The notes under the pieces were generated by a model. The model ran no database searches, had not been told where the DNA came from, and saw only the letters and a list, made by a program, of their open reading frames with translations. From Jacaranda mimosifolia (taxonomy: Eukaryota; Streptophyta; Magnoliopsida; Lamiales; Bignoniaceae), in contig CM032127.1 of assembly GCA_018894105.1 (NCBI GenBank), forward strand, positions 653,001 to 717,000: 64,000 bases of DNA. The letters run 5' to 3'. Position 1 is the stretch's first letter. Every line of letters starts with the position of its first letter. The translations under genes were made by a program, and so were the position numbers. Shown here piece by piece: positions 13,378 through 25,195 of this stretch.

Positions 13378-14757
13378 TGTAACACCCCCTCTCGGGACAG
13401 CACCCAAGCGGAGGCGCTACCAATTCAATCTTATAATGCCATTCAAATAGAACTAAGAAACATGAAATTTCAATACATTTTAGATTTCAAGCAAATAGAA
13501 TACGGAACAAAAACAGAAAACCCACACAGGGGTCAAGCCAAATAACAGATAATTAAAAAGAAGTGCCAGGTTGGCAGATTCTCACCTGGTTGTAGATTTT
13601 TCCCAATTAATCTCACGTTAAACTACGCACGATCAACGTCCAACTCTTCTTCACCTAATCCCAAAGCAATTCATAATAAGATCCTAGTCGATAAAATAGT
13701 CTCAATAATCAATTAATGCTCATAATTTCCAAACCTACTAAAATCTCCTGGATATGCCAAATTTTCAACAATCGAATATTTTAACTTAACCATATTCAAC
13801 TATTATCCATTATGGAATATAAACTCTTAAATTCTCAAATTAATTTCTACCAACTTAATTAGATCTCACATAATAATATTAATATTCTATTACTTTCCAA
13901 AAATCATATATATATATATATATATATACCCAAGTATAGCCTTCCAACATTATCCACACTCCACAATATTCCATAATCATTAAATAAATTTCCTAGTTCC
14001 CACATACAAGGTCATATATATATATATATATATATATATACGAAATTCAAAAATAATATAATTAATAAATCTTATAAAATTCGTAAATCAATAACCACTA
14101 CTCGGAATTAGGCATGGTTTATACCGTTGCAATCGTTGGATCGAGAAGAAAAAATTGGGTTTAGGTTGCCAGAGCGCCGCCGTCCGCCGTCGCCGGAAAA
14201 TTCCCAAAAGTAGCAGTCCGACTCCTTTTGAGCTCCTGAGTTCAATGGTGCAATCGGTTTTCAATTCTGAGCTCTGTATTGGCCGGAATTCTCCAAAAAC
14301 CGTGGCTGACCACCTTTCCTCCGCCGCCCCCGTTCGCCGCTGTTCGTCGCCGGAATCTTACATGCAGCGGCTTAAACTTCTTCCCCTCACCTCCTGCTTC
14401 CCGTTGGTACCCTCAAACCCCGCTACCGTCGTCGGAAAAAGGAAATCCCGCCGGTGACCGCAAGTGGGTTTACTTCTCACTTCCTCCGCCGCGTCGTTCC
14501 CGTCGTTCGTAGTGGTGGGTTGGTGTTAGGAGTGGCTGGAGAAGAGGATGGCAAGGTTAGATGGAGTTAAGCTGGTGTTTGTGGTGGTAAGAATTCGTGG
14601 TGGTGAAAGCTGCCACGGTGGAGAGAAAAAAAGAAAGAAAGGAGAAGAAGAAAAAATGAAGGAAAAGAAAGGAAAAGAGAAGAAAAGAAAAGAAAGGAAA
14701 GAAAGGAAAAGACAAGAGGTGCGGCCACGTTCTTTCAGGTTTGACTTTCATTTTTAA

Positions 14758-14800
<43 letters not shown>

Positions 14801-14945
14801 TTCAATTTAATCCTAAAATACAATTGTTCTCAATTAAGTCCCACCACTCATAAAAATTATAATTTAACAACGGTAATATAAAATTACAAAATTTAAATAT
14901 ATAAAGTTTAAATTCAATAAATTATAAAAATTTCGGGGTGTTACA
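13378..14945 (-). mobile_element. Solo LTR, copy C, short form, with 5-bp target duplication GAATT
   Basis: Bounded by TGTAACACCCC and GGGGTGTTACA, 1568 bp, and flanked by GAATT on both sides (13373-13377 and 14946-14950). It lies in reverse orientation relative to copy B. Most of it (about 13490-14945) matches the reverse complement of B 7178 to about 8695, including the GC-rich block, the purine tract (14620-14715) and an (ATT)n run (14758-14800). The remaining 110 bases at its left end do not match B beyond the terminal dozen, and the tandem-repeat-rich 3' half of B is missing. It is therefore either an internally deleted copy or a subfamily with another 3' end. Confidence 0.9.
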
Positions 14946-14950
14946 GAATT

Positions 14951-15702
14951 GAGTGGCATTTAGTTTAAGTGTTATCCTGAGATTGGGTGTTATATTAATA
15001 TTTATATTTAAGTTTTAAAATATATATTATGTGAGATTTAAAACTTTTGAATAATGAAATGTAGTACTATCAATTAACTCACGAAGAAAATAAATAATAA
15101 ATTAATACAGTTTTAATTTTTATTTATTAAAAATATATAAAAAAAAATAGTTGAGGATTTTGGGGCTACCCCATCAAGTGGGGGTAATCAAAAAATGACA
15201 CCCGAGTCCTCATGTGGGTACCCGAAAGGCGGGGTACCTGACCCCCACGTACCCGTAATCCCTAATATCTGTTTTTGCAATGTATTTATGAGCACAAAAA
15301 TGATTGCTCCAAGTTATGATAAATTAAAGACTTAACTTAGCCTAACTCGTATGATTTTTAATTATTCAACATAATCCACCTAATTTTAGTATTAAAATTT
15401 TTTTATTTGATCACTTTAATAACTCTTAAACATTATTGTAATTACGAATTTCAAACCTCTTACGGCAAAATTTAGGATCGCCCCCACTGGGCGGCCTAAA
15501 GTGACCCCAAGTCAGAGAAACATTTACGGATCTCATGAGAAATTAGCTATAACCTATAGTAGAAAGGCGCACCAATTGTTTCACGCTTTCTTCCAAAAAC
15601 TGGAGAAGTGAATCACGATATTAGCTTTTCAATTAGGATTATTAGTTTATTACATCAAAACTTTAATTCGAATTTGACATTGCAGAGAGGAAAGGGTGTG
15701 GG
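14951..15702. other. Intergenic and presumed promoter/5' leader of VAMP711
   Basis: About 750 bases with no gene. A GC-richer stretch at 15160-15270 (GTGGGTACCCG, GGGGTACCTG) looks like a fragment of a repeat rich in GGGTACCC phrases. I see no clear TATA box that I would commit to. The untranslated leader presumably begins somewhere after 15540. Confidence 0.35.
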
Positions 15703-17888
15703 ATGGCGATACTATACGCGCTGGTGGCGCGTGGCTCGGTGGTGCTGGCGGAATTCAGCGCTACCTCCACCACGGCGAATGCGATCGCGCGACAAATTCT
15801 TGAGAAGATCCCGGGAACCAATGATATGAACGTTTCGTACTCGCAGGATCGGTATATTTTCCACGTCAAGCGCACCGATGGGCTCACCGTTCTTTGTATG
15901 GCAGACGACACCGCTGGAAGTACGCTAACTTTTCTTATCTTTTAATGTGATGTGTAGGTCTTTTCGTTCGAGTTTTGACCTGAATTTGATTTGGTTATCG
16001 TGGACTTTAAGATGTTCGTAATTTTGCTTTTTGAATTCGGACGTTGACAGCTGGACGAACTCAACCTTAAACAATGTCATATGTGATGATTTTCTTAATT
16101 TAGTCTTTTTAGTTCATTTATGATCTGAAAAGGTATGTAGGAGTTGTTGTAATTCATGCAATTTGCTCGCTTCCGTTTGTGCCTCTGTGCCTGGTTTTGA
16201 TTGATGGATTGTTCTTTCGAGTGAAACTGTTCAGAAAGCTTTGATTTTAATTATGTGGATGGATCAATTTATTTTGCCCTTTTAGTCATTATTGCACGAT
16301 GCTACCATTCTTATAGGGGTATTGCATTTTATTTTCTGATAACTGGTTGAATAATCAGAAGTCCGGTCTTGTCGTTTTGATATTATTGTGGCTTTTGTTC
16401 GTGGGCAAGCCTACCAAAATGGAAACTATCTATTCTAATTAAATTGGTTTTGTTCTGCCAGCATCATGTTAATCAGAAGCCTATTGTTAGTTCATTCGGC
16501 AATTGCATGATCTGACCTTCCTATGATGTCATTTGCATGATACGCCCTTTCCCGAATTGTCATGTGCTTGACTGAAATCGTTTTATCGGACTATGAATCT
16601 GTACAGGGAGAATTCCTTTTGCATTTCTTGAAGAAATTCATCAAAGATTTGTTAGGACCTATGGTCGAGCTGTGTTGTCTGCACAAGCATATGCCATGAA
16701 TGATGAATTTTCAAGGGTCCTCGGCCAGCAAATGGAGTATTACTCAAATGACCCAAATGCTGATAGGATAAACCGACTTAGAGGCGAAATGAGCCAGGTG
16801 ATGGTCAACCTTCAAATGTTTGGCCTCTTTCTGTTGTTGAATCCTTTTCTTTTGTATACCAAGTCTTAGATGCACTGGGGTTGCCATGTTTCCAGTTTGA
16901 TATGGTTTTTCCCCGAAATGGTCACGTTCAATTGTTTCTGGTGGTGAATGCGTTAGATATTTATTTGCCGCATTCCTTGCTTCGATAAGGGAGCTAATAA
17001 GATTAGATTATTTGTTCAGTATATTCATATGTTATTTCAATGGTTTGCCGCATCTTAAACTTCTTGCTTTTCAATAAAGTGACTGCTAATATTTATGGTT
17101 ACCTAGCTCTACTCTTTGTGTGCTTCTATTATGCTATTGACTACTAGCAAAAGTAAAAGTTTATTTGGTTTATTACAGGTACGAAATGTCATGATCGAGA
17201 ATATCGATAAAGTTTTAGAGAGAGGCGATAGGTTGGAATTGTTGGTTGATAAAACTGCCAATATGCAAGGAAACACTTTTCGCTTCAGGAAGCAAGCTCG
17301 ACGTTTTAGAAACACTGTCTGGTGGAGAAATGTCAAGCTGACGTAAGTTAGTCAAACTTAACACCTTATTTGTTCTGAAATTGTAGAGAACTCTGGTCTG
17401 AAAAATAAAACGTGGACTATATATCGTACTTTAAATCAATTAATCATATTCTTTTCACTGCTTATTTATAAAATATCTTCTAAGCTCCAAAGACAAATTA
17501 TAAGTCCATGAACTTATAAGCTCCACAGACAAATTATAAGCTTAAGAATTTAGGAGGATACTTTAGATAAACTTTAGCCAAACTCTCTTTTAATTTGGAA
17601 TGTGCATGAGCTCCAATATTTTCCTTTTCATGGGGATATTTTCAATGCCGCATAGAAGCATCTTTTCCTCCTCTGGTAATTTAGAAGAATTTATCTGGTT
17701 TAAAACCTTGCTGCCTAGTAGCATAATTTAGATCATAATTACATCTGCATTTATGTCCTCCATGTTTCTAAACAGGTAATGATTTGTTTTGGTGCAGGAT
17801 TGCATTGATATTCCTTCTCCTGGTAATAATTTATGTTGTTCTAGCTTTTGTTTGCCATGGGCCTACGCTCCCATCCTGTCTGAAGTGA
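15703..17888 (+). CDS. VAMP711: Vacuolar R-SNARE of the VAMP71 group (VAMP711-like)
   Basis: R-SNARE that pairs with Qa/Qb/Qc SNAREs in membrane fusion at the tonoplast and late endosome (role known for VAMP711). Four exons: 15703-15919, 16607-16797, 17179-17342, 17798-17888, all with GT-AG introns, giving 220 aa, the usual family length. The start MAILYALVARG is the family's longin-domain start, and the longin domain spans about residues 1-115. The SNARE motif covers roughly 126-186, with the central-layer Arg in LERGDRLELLVDK near residue 151. A C-terminal hydrophobic anchor (TIALIFLLLVIIYVVLAF) ends in the short lumenal tail HGPTLPSCLK. It matches the Arabidopsis VAMP711 sequence as I recall it more closely than VAMP714. 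No break or oddity seen. Confidence 0.94.
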
Positions 17889-18976
17889 GTGTCCGACCAA
17901 GCGAGATTTGGTTCCATTTCCTAGTTCTTTCTTTTTTCTGTTGAGTATACATGCAATTCTTCTACTTCACATCTTCCTGAGATGTATGGAGAACTTTTGC
18001 AATCGTGTGAAAGGTTGACATGTCAGGTTTTATGTCTTTGATTTCCCTGGTTTGGGATGTTGTTCTGTGTGATGTGTTCTCTGGCCTTCCAGCTCTACCT
18101 AGATGTTCTGGATTGCAAGGCAAGACATTTTTATAATCAAATGTAGAATTATTGGTACATTAAGTTATGAACAATATTGTTTGTGTAATTAATATGTTTT
18201 CAAATATGTGTTTTTCCTTTGAGAACTAATGGGAATTATTTTGTTTGTGACTCAATTGCTTGCTCAATTTATCTGTTGAAGTTGCTTTGTTGAATGATAA
18301 GTATTCCTGCTGTTGGAGCTTGTGAAAGCTATCCTTTCCATTTTCTTGCCTATGAAGAACCATGGCAGGATATAGGTGTTGGGTACTGAAAACCTTCCAG
18401 CAAGACGGACAACAACTTTTTAACTAATGTTTTTCTTGCTGAAAGAATTGGAATTCATTGCAACGTTTTGGGAAAAACCATGTCTATTGTTGTACTGTTA
18501 AAACTATTAACAATTGAGAGTTGCCAGAAGAAAGGACAGGAATACATGTAACGAGAAACATGTGTCACCATGTAATGCTAATCTCCACCAGTTACTGTAT
18601 TTGATCAATGTCCACTCATTTTGCACTCAGAGCATTTGTGAAGAAAACAGCTGAGATTGGTGCATTTGTTGGCTGTTAGCTCTTGGAAGCTCCTTATTGA
18701 CATAATATAAAGTAGTCACATGGAGTTGAATAATTGGCCCAGGTTTACCTGCCTTGCATGTGTTGCCAGGTTGAGGGGTGGGGTCCATTCTGTTTCCATC
18801 ATTACAAAAATATATCCCAATTCCCACGTCTATATGTTACCATCCACCATGTCTGCTACCATCTCTATTAGTAGCAGAAATTCATTAATGCCGTCCAAGT
18901 CCACTCATCAATGATATTGGGATGACTAAATAAAATTTCACAAAATATATAAATTAAATTTCAACTATCTCTGCGT
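17889..18976. other. 3' flank of VAMP711 and intergenic DNA
   Basis: Contains the presumed 3' untranslated region of VAMP711 (AATGATAA-like phrases near 18290) and then unannotated DNA. Small open frames at 18630-18910 overlap on both strands and show no family resemblance. Confidence 0.4.
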
Positions 18977-18984
18977 ATCATAAT

Positions 18985-19598
18985 CAGGGGTATTCAAATT
19001 CAATTCAATCAAAAAAAATCGACGAATTGATCCAAAAAATTGAAAATCGATCAAAATTGAACTTTTTTGGATTGAATTGAATTTTTTGTTTTTTTAAAAC
19101 CGATTGGATTGGATTGGTTTTCAATTTTAATTTGAAAAATTGATCCAATCCAAATCGAACTGAAATTTATATATTAATAATATAAAATATATATCTTAAT
19201 TGTAAAATACACAAATAAATTAAACTAAATTAAACTTAGGATTTTTTCACTTTCAAAAATCAAATATATAGGGATAATTATTGTGGACTTATAATTTTAT
19301 AGTTGTGTATTCCTACATAATTTAACTTAATTCCGCAAGATTAGTGTGATATGATAGCTAAATAAAATTTACAAATTGATTGATTAAATTAGTTTAATTA
19401 TCAATAATAATTTGTCAAATATTTCAATTAAAAATTTAAATTGAAAAATCGATTTAACCGATCCAATCCAAACTGATTTAAAATCGATTGGATTGGATTT
19501 ACAATAAAAACTCAACTAATCCAATATACATTATATAGTTTGCATCGGTCAACTTTTTTGTCTCAACACCAATTCAAACCGAACTACGAACACTCCTA
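18985..19598. mobile_element. Non-autonomous hAT-like element with perfect 8-bp target duplication
   Basis: A 614-bp AT-rich, noncoding element. Its ends CAGGGGTATTC and GAACACTCCTA form imperfect inverted repeats (8 of 11). It is flanked by identical ATCATAAT octamers at 18977-18984 and 19599-19606. Eight-bp target duplications with (T/C)AGGGGT-type ends are the signature of hAT transposons. The interior repeats GATTGGATTGGA/CCAATCCAA phrases and codes for nothing. Confidence 0.85.
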
Positions 19599-19606
19599 AT
19601 CATAAT

Positions 19607-20624
19607 ATCACCGTCAAGGCTAAATTCGACTTTACTTACTATTCGAACTTTTTATACATACTGCTACATGAATGAAAAACTTGGGGTTAGAACCGTAGAA
19701 GTGCTAACTCTTCAGCAAATTATGATGTTTGTTTGAGCAGCCAGTGCTTAAAGATTAGCTTGCATCAATAATTGATATCTGGGTTTAACACAGTCTGGAC
19801 AAAGCACAAGACAAAAGCACATTAAAGCAATTGTCCATCTTTACCCATATAAGAAACCCCTACAGCTCACAAGCTGGCCGGATATGCCCATTCTTTATTC
19901 ACCCATGCACAATTTGCTAATATATATATAGCACTGCCCATTTTCCTGCATACCATGCCAGATTCTGTATGCTGGTGCAATTTTAACTTTTAATACATGC
20001 TAAACATTCATTGAGTGAAGTACAAATGTCCATGTTGAAACTCATACTGATACACAATACATTTTGCATATCCGAATAAATGTTTACTTCACCAAACCTC
20101 GTTTTGAAACGATGCTCAAATTATTATGTTCTTTGCGTGGGGTCGAACTTACCTAACAAGAAATATTAGTACCTTAAAATCTTTATAATTAAGATACCGT
20201 TGAGTTACCAACTTTCTTGATCTTTGATTATTGGACAACTTAGTTCTATACAGAATTTTACGACTTTTGAGAGAGGTAATTTCAGTAAACATGCACTTGA
20301 GCATGTTTGCTTACTAGTCATGATATGATAACATCCTTAAAATTTTAAAAGTGATGATGCATGCTGTGGCTGTAAATACACTTCTCTCTGACTTCCTAAG
20401 GTTTGGGGAATTATACATATGTAGCATCACATAATGTGTTTGTCCAATGTTTGGCAAATCAGCAAAAAAATTTAACCTTGCAGGGTTAACAGAATTAACC
20501 AGACACCAACTGCTAAGATGCCATGTCTGTGCTTTCCACTTTCCACAAGCTTACAAAATTCCAACTTGTACACTCTTGTTGCTTCCACTCAATCCCCCTC
20601 CAAACATCAGCCTCACATTTCCCC
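19607..20624. other. Intergenic and upstream region of the proline-rich protein gene
   Basis: No gene seen. It holds a possible tRNA-derived SINE fragment (20130-20222, separate entry) and otherwise plain AT-rich DNA. Confidence 0.4.
20130..20222 (-). mobile_element. Possible tRNA-derived SINE fragment
   Basis: On the minus strand the sequence has an A-box-like GTTGGTAACTCAACGG followed about 50 bases later by a B-box-like AAGTTCGACCCCAC, the internal promoter layout of tRNA-derived SINEs. No clean poly-A tail or target duplication was found, so this is a fragment at best. Confidence 0.4.
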
Positions 20625-20632
20625 TTTATAAT
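20625..20632 (+). promoter_or_regulatory. Probable TATA box of the proline-rich protein gene
   Basis: TTTATAAT lies 68 bases upstream of the ATG at 20700, which would allow a start of transcription near 20660 and a leader of about 40 bases. Identified by position and consensus only. Confidence 0.5.
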
Positions 20633-20699
20633 GGGTACAATCCCTTCATACTTAGACCATCCCTACTCTAACCCTATTCCCACGCCAAGTTATCTAGCC

Positions 20700-21077
20700 A
20701 TGGCCACCAGCAAATTCTCAGCCACCATTTTAATCCTCTCCTGCCTCCTTTTTGCTACCTTCACGGCCAATGGCTGCGGGACGTGTGGTCCGAAGCCAAA
20801 GCCACCAGCGGCGAACCCTTTTTGCCCCCGGGACACACTGAAGCTTGGCGTCTGTGCTGACCTCTTGGGGCTGGTAAATGTGCTGGTTGGGAGTCCACCA
20901 TCGGGCGACAAATGCTGCCCCTTGCTTGAAGGCCTGGCTGACTTGGAAGTAGCCGCTTGCCTCTGCACAGCCATTAAGGCCAATGTGCTAGGCATTAACT
21001 TGGACGTGCCCGTTGCGCTTAGCGTGATTGTTAGTGCTTGTGCCAAAACCATTCCTCCTGACTACAAGTGTGTATAG
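20700..21077 (+). CDS. Secreted eight-cysteine proline-rich/lipid-transfer-like protein (DC2.15/pEARLI1 type)
   Basis: Single-exon gene, 125 aa. Residues 1 to about 25 form a signal peptide (hydrophobic ILILSCLLFATFTANG). Next comes a short proline-rich linker (PKPKPPAANP), and then the eight-cysteine fold typical of hybrid proline-rich and lipid-transfer proteins. The cysteine pattern C...C...CC...CLC...C...C is complete in FCPRD, GVCADL, KCCPL, ACLC, SACAK and YKCV. Two extra cysteines sit just after the signal peptide (GCGTCG). The proline linker is short for the family. These proteins are apoplastic and linked to cell-wall extension, cold or defence responses, and no specific role can be assigned here. 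The downstream ATG at 20700 is preferred over in-frame upstream codons because it begins the signal peptide. Confidence 0.92.
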   Translation: MATSKFSATILILSCLLFATFTANGCGTCGPKPKPPAANPFCPRDTLKLGVCADLLGLVNVLVGSPPSGDKCCPLLEGLADLEVAACLCTAIKANVLGINLDVPVALSVIVSACAKTIPPDYKCV

Positions 21078-23082
21078 AATGGACTGTAGAACATGGCAAC
21101 AAGTTCACTAGTTAAGTCCATATTTTCTTGTGTTTCTTTTTTCTTGCTTTGAATCTATTGCAAATTGATCTGTACTGTTGTGGATTGATGAATGATTACT
21201 TAATTAGGGAGTTTACTGCTTGTTTGGTTGTGTCTTTTAATTCCTCAGTTTCAGTTGTTTGTCTGTAAGGTGATCTTTCTTTTCAAGGCAAGAAACAGGC
21301 AAGACTGTTTGCCTGTTTGCCTTCTGTACTGTGTAAACTATTGTTTGTGTGTAATTGCCATTACTCAATTATGATGTCTGTGTAATGAAAAAGTGGTATC
21401 ACATCTTGTTTTTTTGTCCATAATATGACAGACTAATCTGCACTTAAATTTGAATGTAAGAAAAAGGAGGGCAATGCATGGTAGCAGCTAATGTCCAGCT
21501 TCATGGATCTTTGTTCACGTTAGTAAACTTCAAACTTCAAATCCCAAATCATATCACATTCTTTCAATCTAATGTTGCTTAGAAAATAATTCAGAGCAAG
21601 ATTTCTTGATGCCCAGTGCCCACATATTATTGATTCATGATATCATTGATTCTGACTTCTCGGAGATATGAAAGTATAAAATCGTGAAAAAAAAAAAAAG
21701 TTATTCAATATTAATTGACAAAAATTCATTTAGCTCAATTTATTAAATATAATAAGTAAATTTGAACATTCTATTTTAGTGAAATTCGACGTACAATTTG
21801 AATTTTATTTGATCAGTTGAAAAATAATAAAGTATATTCCAGAAAAATTAAAAGAGACAATAAAGAATTGATTAGTTAATAAGTGAGTGTATGTAGCATT
21901 ATTATTAAAAAATTTAATATTTTAGGTTTTGTTTTGGCCAAAACGACAACGTTATGGGGAATCATTCCCAAACATGACAACTGTTTTTTTTTTTTCATTT
22001 TACAAATGCACTTGTCTTATTTGGCTAATATCAGAAATGTTCCTTGTATTTTCCTATTCCACTACATATATAGACAACATATTTTATTATTATTATTACA
22101 TTTAAAAAGATCAGTAAACTCAAATTTCACCCCCCAAAAACCAACACAAAGGTATTAATTTGACATCTACAATATAAAATGTCTTATTCAAAACATAATC
22201 AAACATATCATAACTTTCAAAATTCATTTTTTAACTATTTAAAAAAACATAATCAAACATCAATCAAATTTCTCAACATTCATTTCACATTCTCCCACAA
22301 TTCTTTTAACATTCATTCTCTCTAACACATAATTAACTACAATTCAAACCAAAAACATTAACTACAATTAATTCTAAGCCATTTGAAATCAAGTGATGCT
22401 CTATTCCAACATGAGAACGTTAAATTTAGATTAATTTGGTATAAATAACAAAAGGAAAAGGAATACTATAAAAAAGAATGTCATTTTTGTCATAATATTT
22501 TCCATGAAACCAAGGGGAAGGGACTTTATTTTAGTGATTTTCTTTTAAGTTGGAAATTTTTTGCTAATTAAAGGGGAAAAATGGTCGATATTTTCTAGAA
22601 AAAGAAAAGACAAATAATTGAATAAATTACTGAAACAACCAACCCTCTCCGGTGCCTCATCTCCAATAATCTCCAATTTGAATTAGACTCGCTTTATTGA
22701 TAAAAAAAAAAAAAAAAAAAAAAAACGAAAAAAACAGAGGAGTCGTCAGTCAAGCCGAAGCAGGGTCGTGACGCACCCTGCACTTTGTAGCCACGTCCCA
22801 CTTTCTCCTCCTCTTATCACGCGCCGGGGAAAAACCAAAGAGAAGAAGGGAATATTGTACGAGCTCGATTTCAATCACCCAAAACCCTAATCGCACACTA
22901 AATTCACCATTAATCTATACCTTCTCATTGTCTTCATAAATAACTGCTAGGTACTATGTAATTCAGTAAAATTATACTTATAGATATTGAGTGATTGATC
23001 GTTATTGAATTTTAAAGAAATCAAGTGATCGAAATCCAATTGATAAAAGGAAAGTGGTGGGTCGTAATTCCAAAGTGTGGAG
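21078..23082. other. Intergenic, then promoter and leader of EREX
   Basis: The first 350 bases are the presumed 3' untranslated region of the proline-rich protein gene. About 21,650-22,700 is AT-rich with T and A homopolymers, including a run of about 23 A at 22702. From about 22,740 base composition rises (CACGCGCCGGGG near 22,818), followed by ACCCTAA-type phrases near 22,885 that often sit near plant transcription starts. The EREX leader is taken to lie after this. Confidence 0.45.
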
Positions 23083-23181
23083 ATGCAGAGGCAGAGTCCA
23101 CCGAAGCACAGGCACGATGGAACTTCGCCTTTGCCTTTGGGTATGGATTGGAGCCCTCCGCCTCGTACTTGGGTATGCTTC

Positions 23182-23214
<33 letters not shown>

Positions 23215-25164
23215 CCCTTCTAAATCAACGATTTTTTAACTGAATTTAATGCCTAGCGATCCATTTACCTCATAATTAGTTGTAGATACTCGGATCGATT
23301 TGGATATTTGGTGTTTGGATTTTAATTTTTGATATGTGATTTATAGATTATAGCTTGCGATCAGCTCTATATGTTTTAAATTATTAGCTTTATGAGTAAG
23401 ATAGCTCAAATTTTCTACTTCACATTCTGTACATGGAAAGATCAATTAGAAATTCTATTGAGGCTAATCTTGGATTCCTAGTAACAATGTTTATGTGATT
23501 CTTTGAGTGCGATCCTTATAGGGGATTTGTTTTCCAGTTCTACTGAATTGATATTTTTTGCGGTATGAATGACAATTGAGATTGTAGTGTGAGAAGGAAA
23601 TTCCATGTTGCATAAAAGAAAGTGCTTTAGGAGCTGAAGATGAGGTTTTAAGGGGAAAAGTTATTGCTTTATACGAAAGTTGAAATGTCTGTGGTAATCT
23701 TTGTGGTACTAAATTTGCATAGTCTTGCTGAACTTATTGCCCAAAATGCTGATCCTCTAGACCTCAATACCAGCATTTGTTTAAGCAAATTGGTTGAATT
23801 TTGGAGTACAACGGCGTTGGTGCTATTATTAGCTTTCTAATAAGCAAACTTCATTTCAGTTCAATGTTCAGACATGATATCGCTATTATTTCTTGGGTTT
23901 ATACGTTATATGTACTTTACAGGCTGGGAGAGAAACCATTTGGCCTCATGATCCTCGCACAGGATGGAGTTACTGTGTTACAATACCTTCCTGGATTGTA
24001 CTTGCAAAGTCAAGAGATTCTGATCCTACAGTGGTATCTTTTTTTTTTTTTTTGGTTCTGTTATATGTTTGTTAGATGATGTGTTTCATGAACTGTACTT
24101 GATTGTAACTATACATGAAATTGTAAGATAATTCAAGAAATTGCTTGGTTTTCATCCTGAAAAGGGTAGCAACACACTAAGTCAGCCAAGTTGCTTCTTT
24201 TTCACCCTGGCCTTGCTACAGAACTTTTAAAAGTGATAAAGATATGATAAACTGGTCAAATTGTTGCCACAATTGGCCAATATGAGACTGAGTATTATGC
24301 ATCTGCAGCAGCTGTAAAAGAAATGTGCCAAGATAATTGATGGAAAATTCTTCATGTCACATAATCGTATCAATCAATCAGATTTTTTTGTATTTATTTT
24401 TTGTCATTTCCCCTTTATCCATGTGTATGTGTGTATGAATGGAAGAACATTTTCCCCTCTGCTGGTTGTTATTTATTTTAATTGTTGGTCCAAGCTGTTG
24501 TTGGTGAATGTTTTGTTTATATTTTATTATTGGTCATATTAGACCCTCTTCTTCCATGTAGGTTTTTTCACTACGTGAGGTAGTTTCCTGAATTAACATT
24601 TTTAAGGGGCAGTTTTACAGGGTACAAGTTGGTATTCAATCACCAGAAGGGATTACAACCACAAGGACTGTGTTGAGGAGATTTAATGATTTCTTGAAGT
24701 TGCATGCTGCTGTAAGTTCAAACATTGTAGTTGGAAATTGGGCATTGTCATCATCACTTTCATAGGGACATATGGATAGTGATGTCCTTCTTCACCTTGC
24801 TTGAGCTCGCATGTTTGTTCCCGTAATGGAATTGTAATCAGTGATTTTTCTGTTGCAGCTCAAACGAGCCTTTTCTCGGAAAAGCATTCCATCAACTCCC
24901 CCAAAGGGACTCACGCGGATGAAAACTAGAGCAATGCTAGAAGCGGTAAATATTTTTTAGAGCTGAGGTCTCATATTGTGAATTGAAGACCTTGAACTTT
25001 TTTGCAATTTGCCTCTGAACAGGTTTTATCTTGTTGTACACTAGGGGAACTCATAGTAATTATTATTTGTCTTAGTGCTATTCATGCCTAAACGAGCATG
25101 ATGGTGGACAATAATTTTCATGTACAGCATAATATTACCTTGCAATCTGATCCATATGGATTTT

Positions 25165-25195
<31 letters not shown>

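Noticed and set aside
17116..17178. Extension of VAMP711 exon 3 upstream
   Set aside because: The frame is open by chance in the intron; the acceptor TTACAG|GTACG restores the family sequence.
20690..21052. 120-codon minus-strand frame opposite the proline-rich protein
   Set aside because: Shadow frame; the plus strand has the complete eight-cysteine signature and signal peptide.
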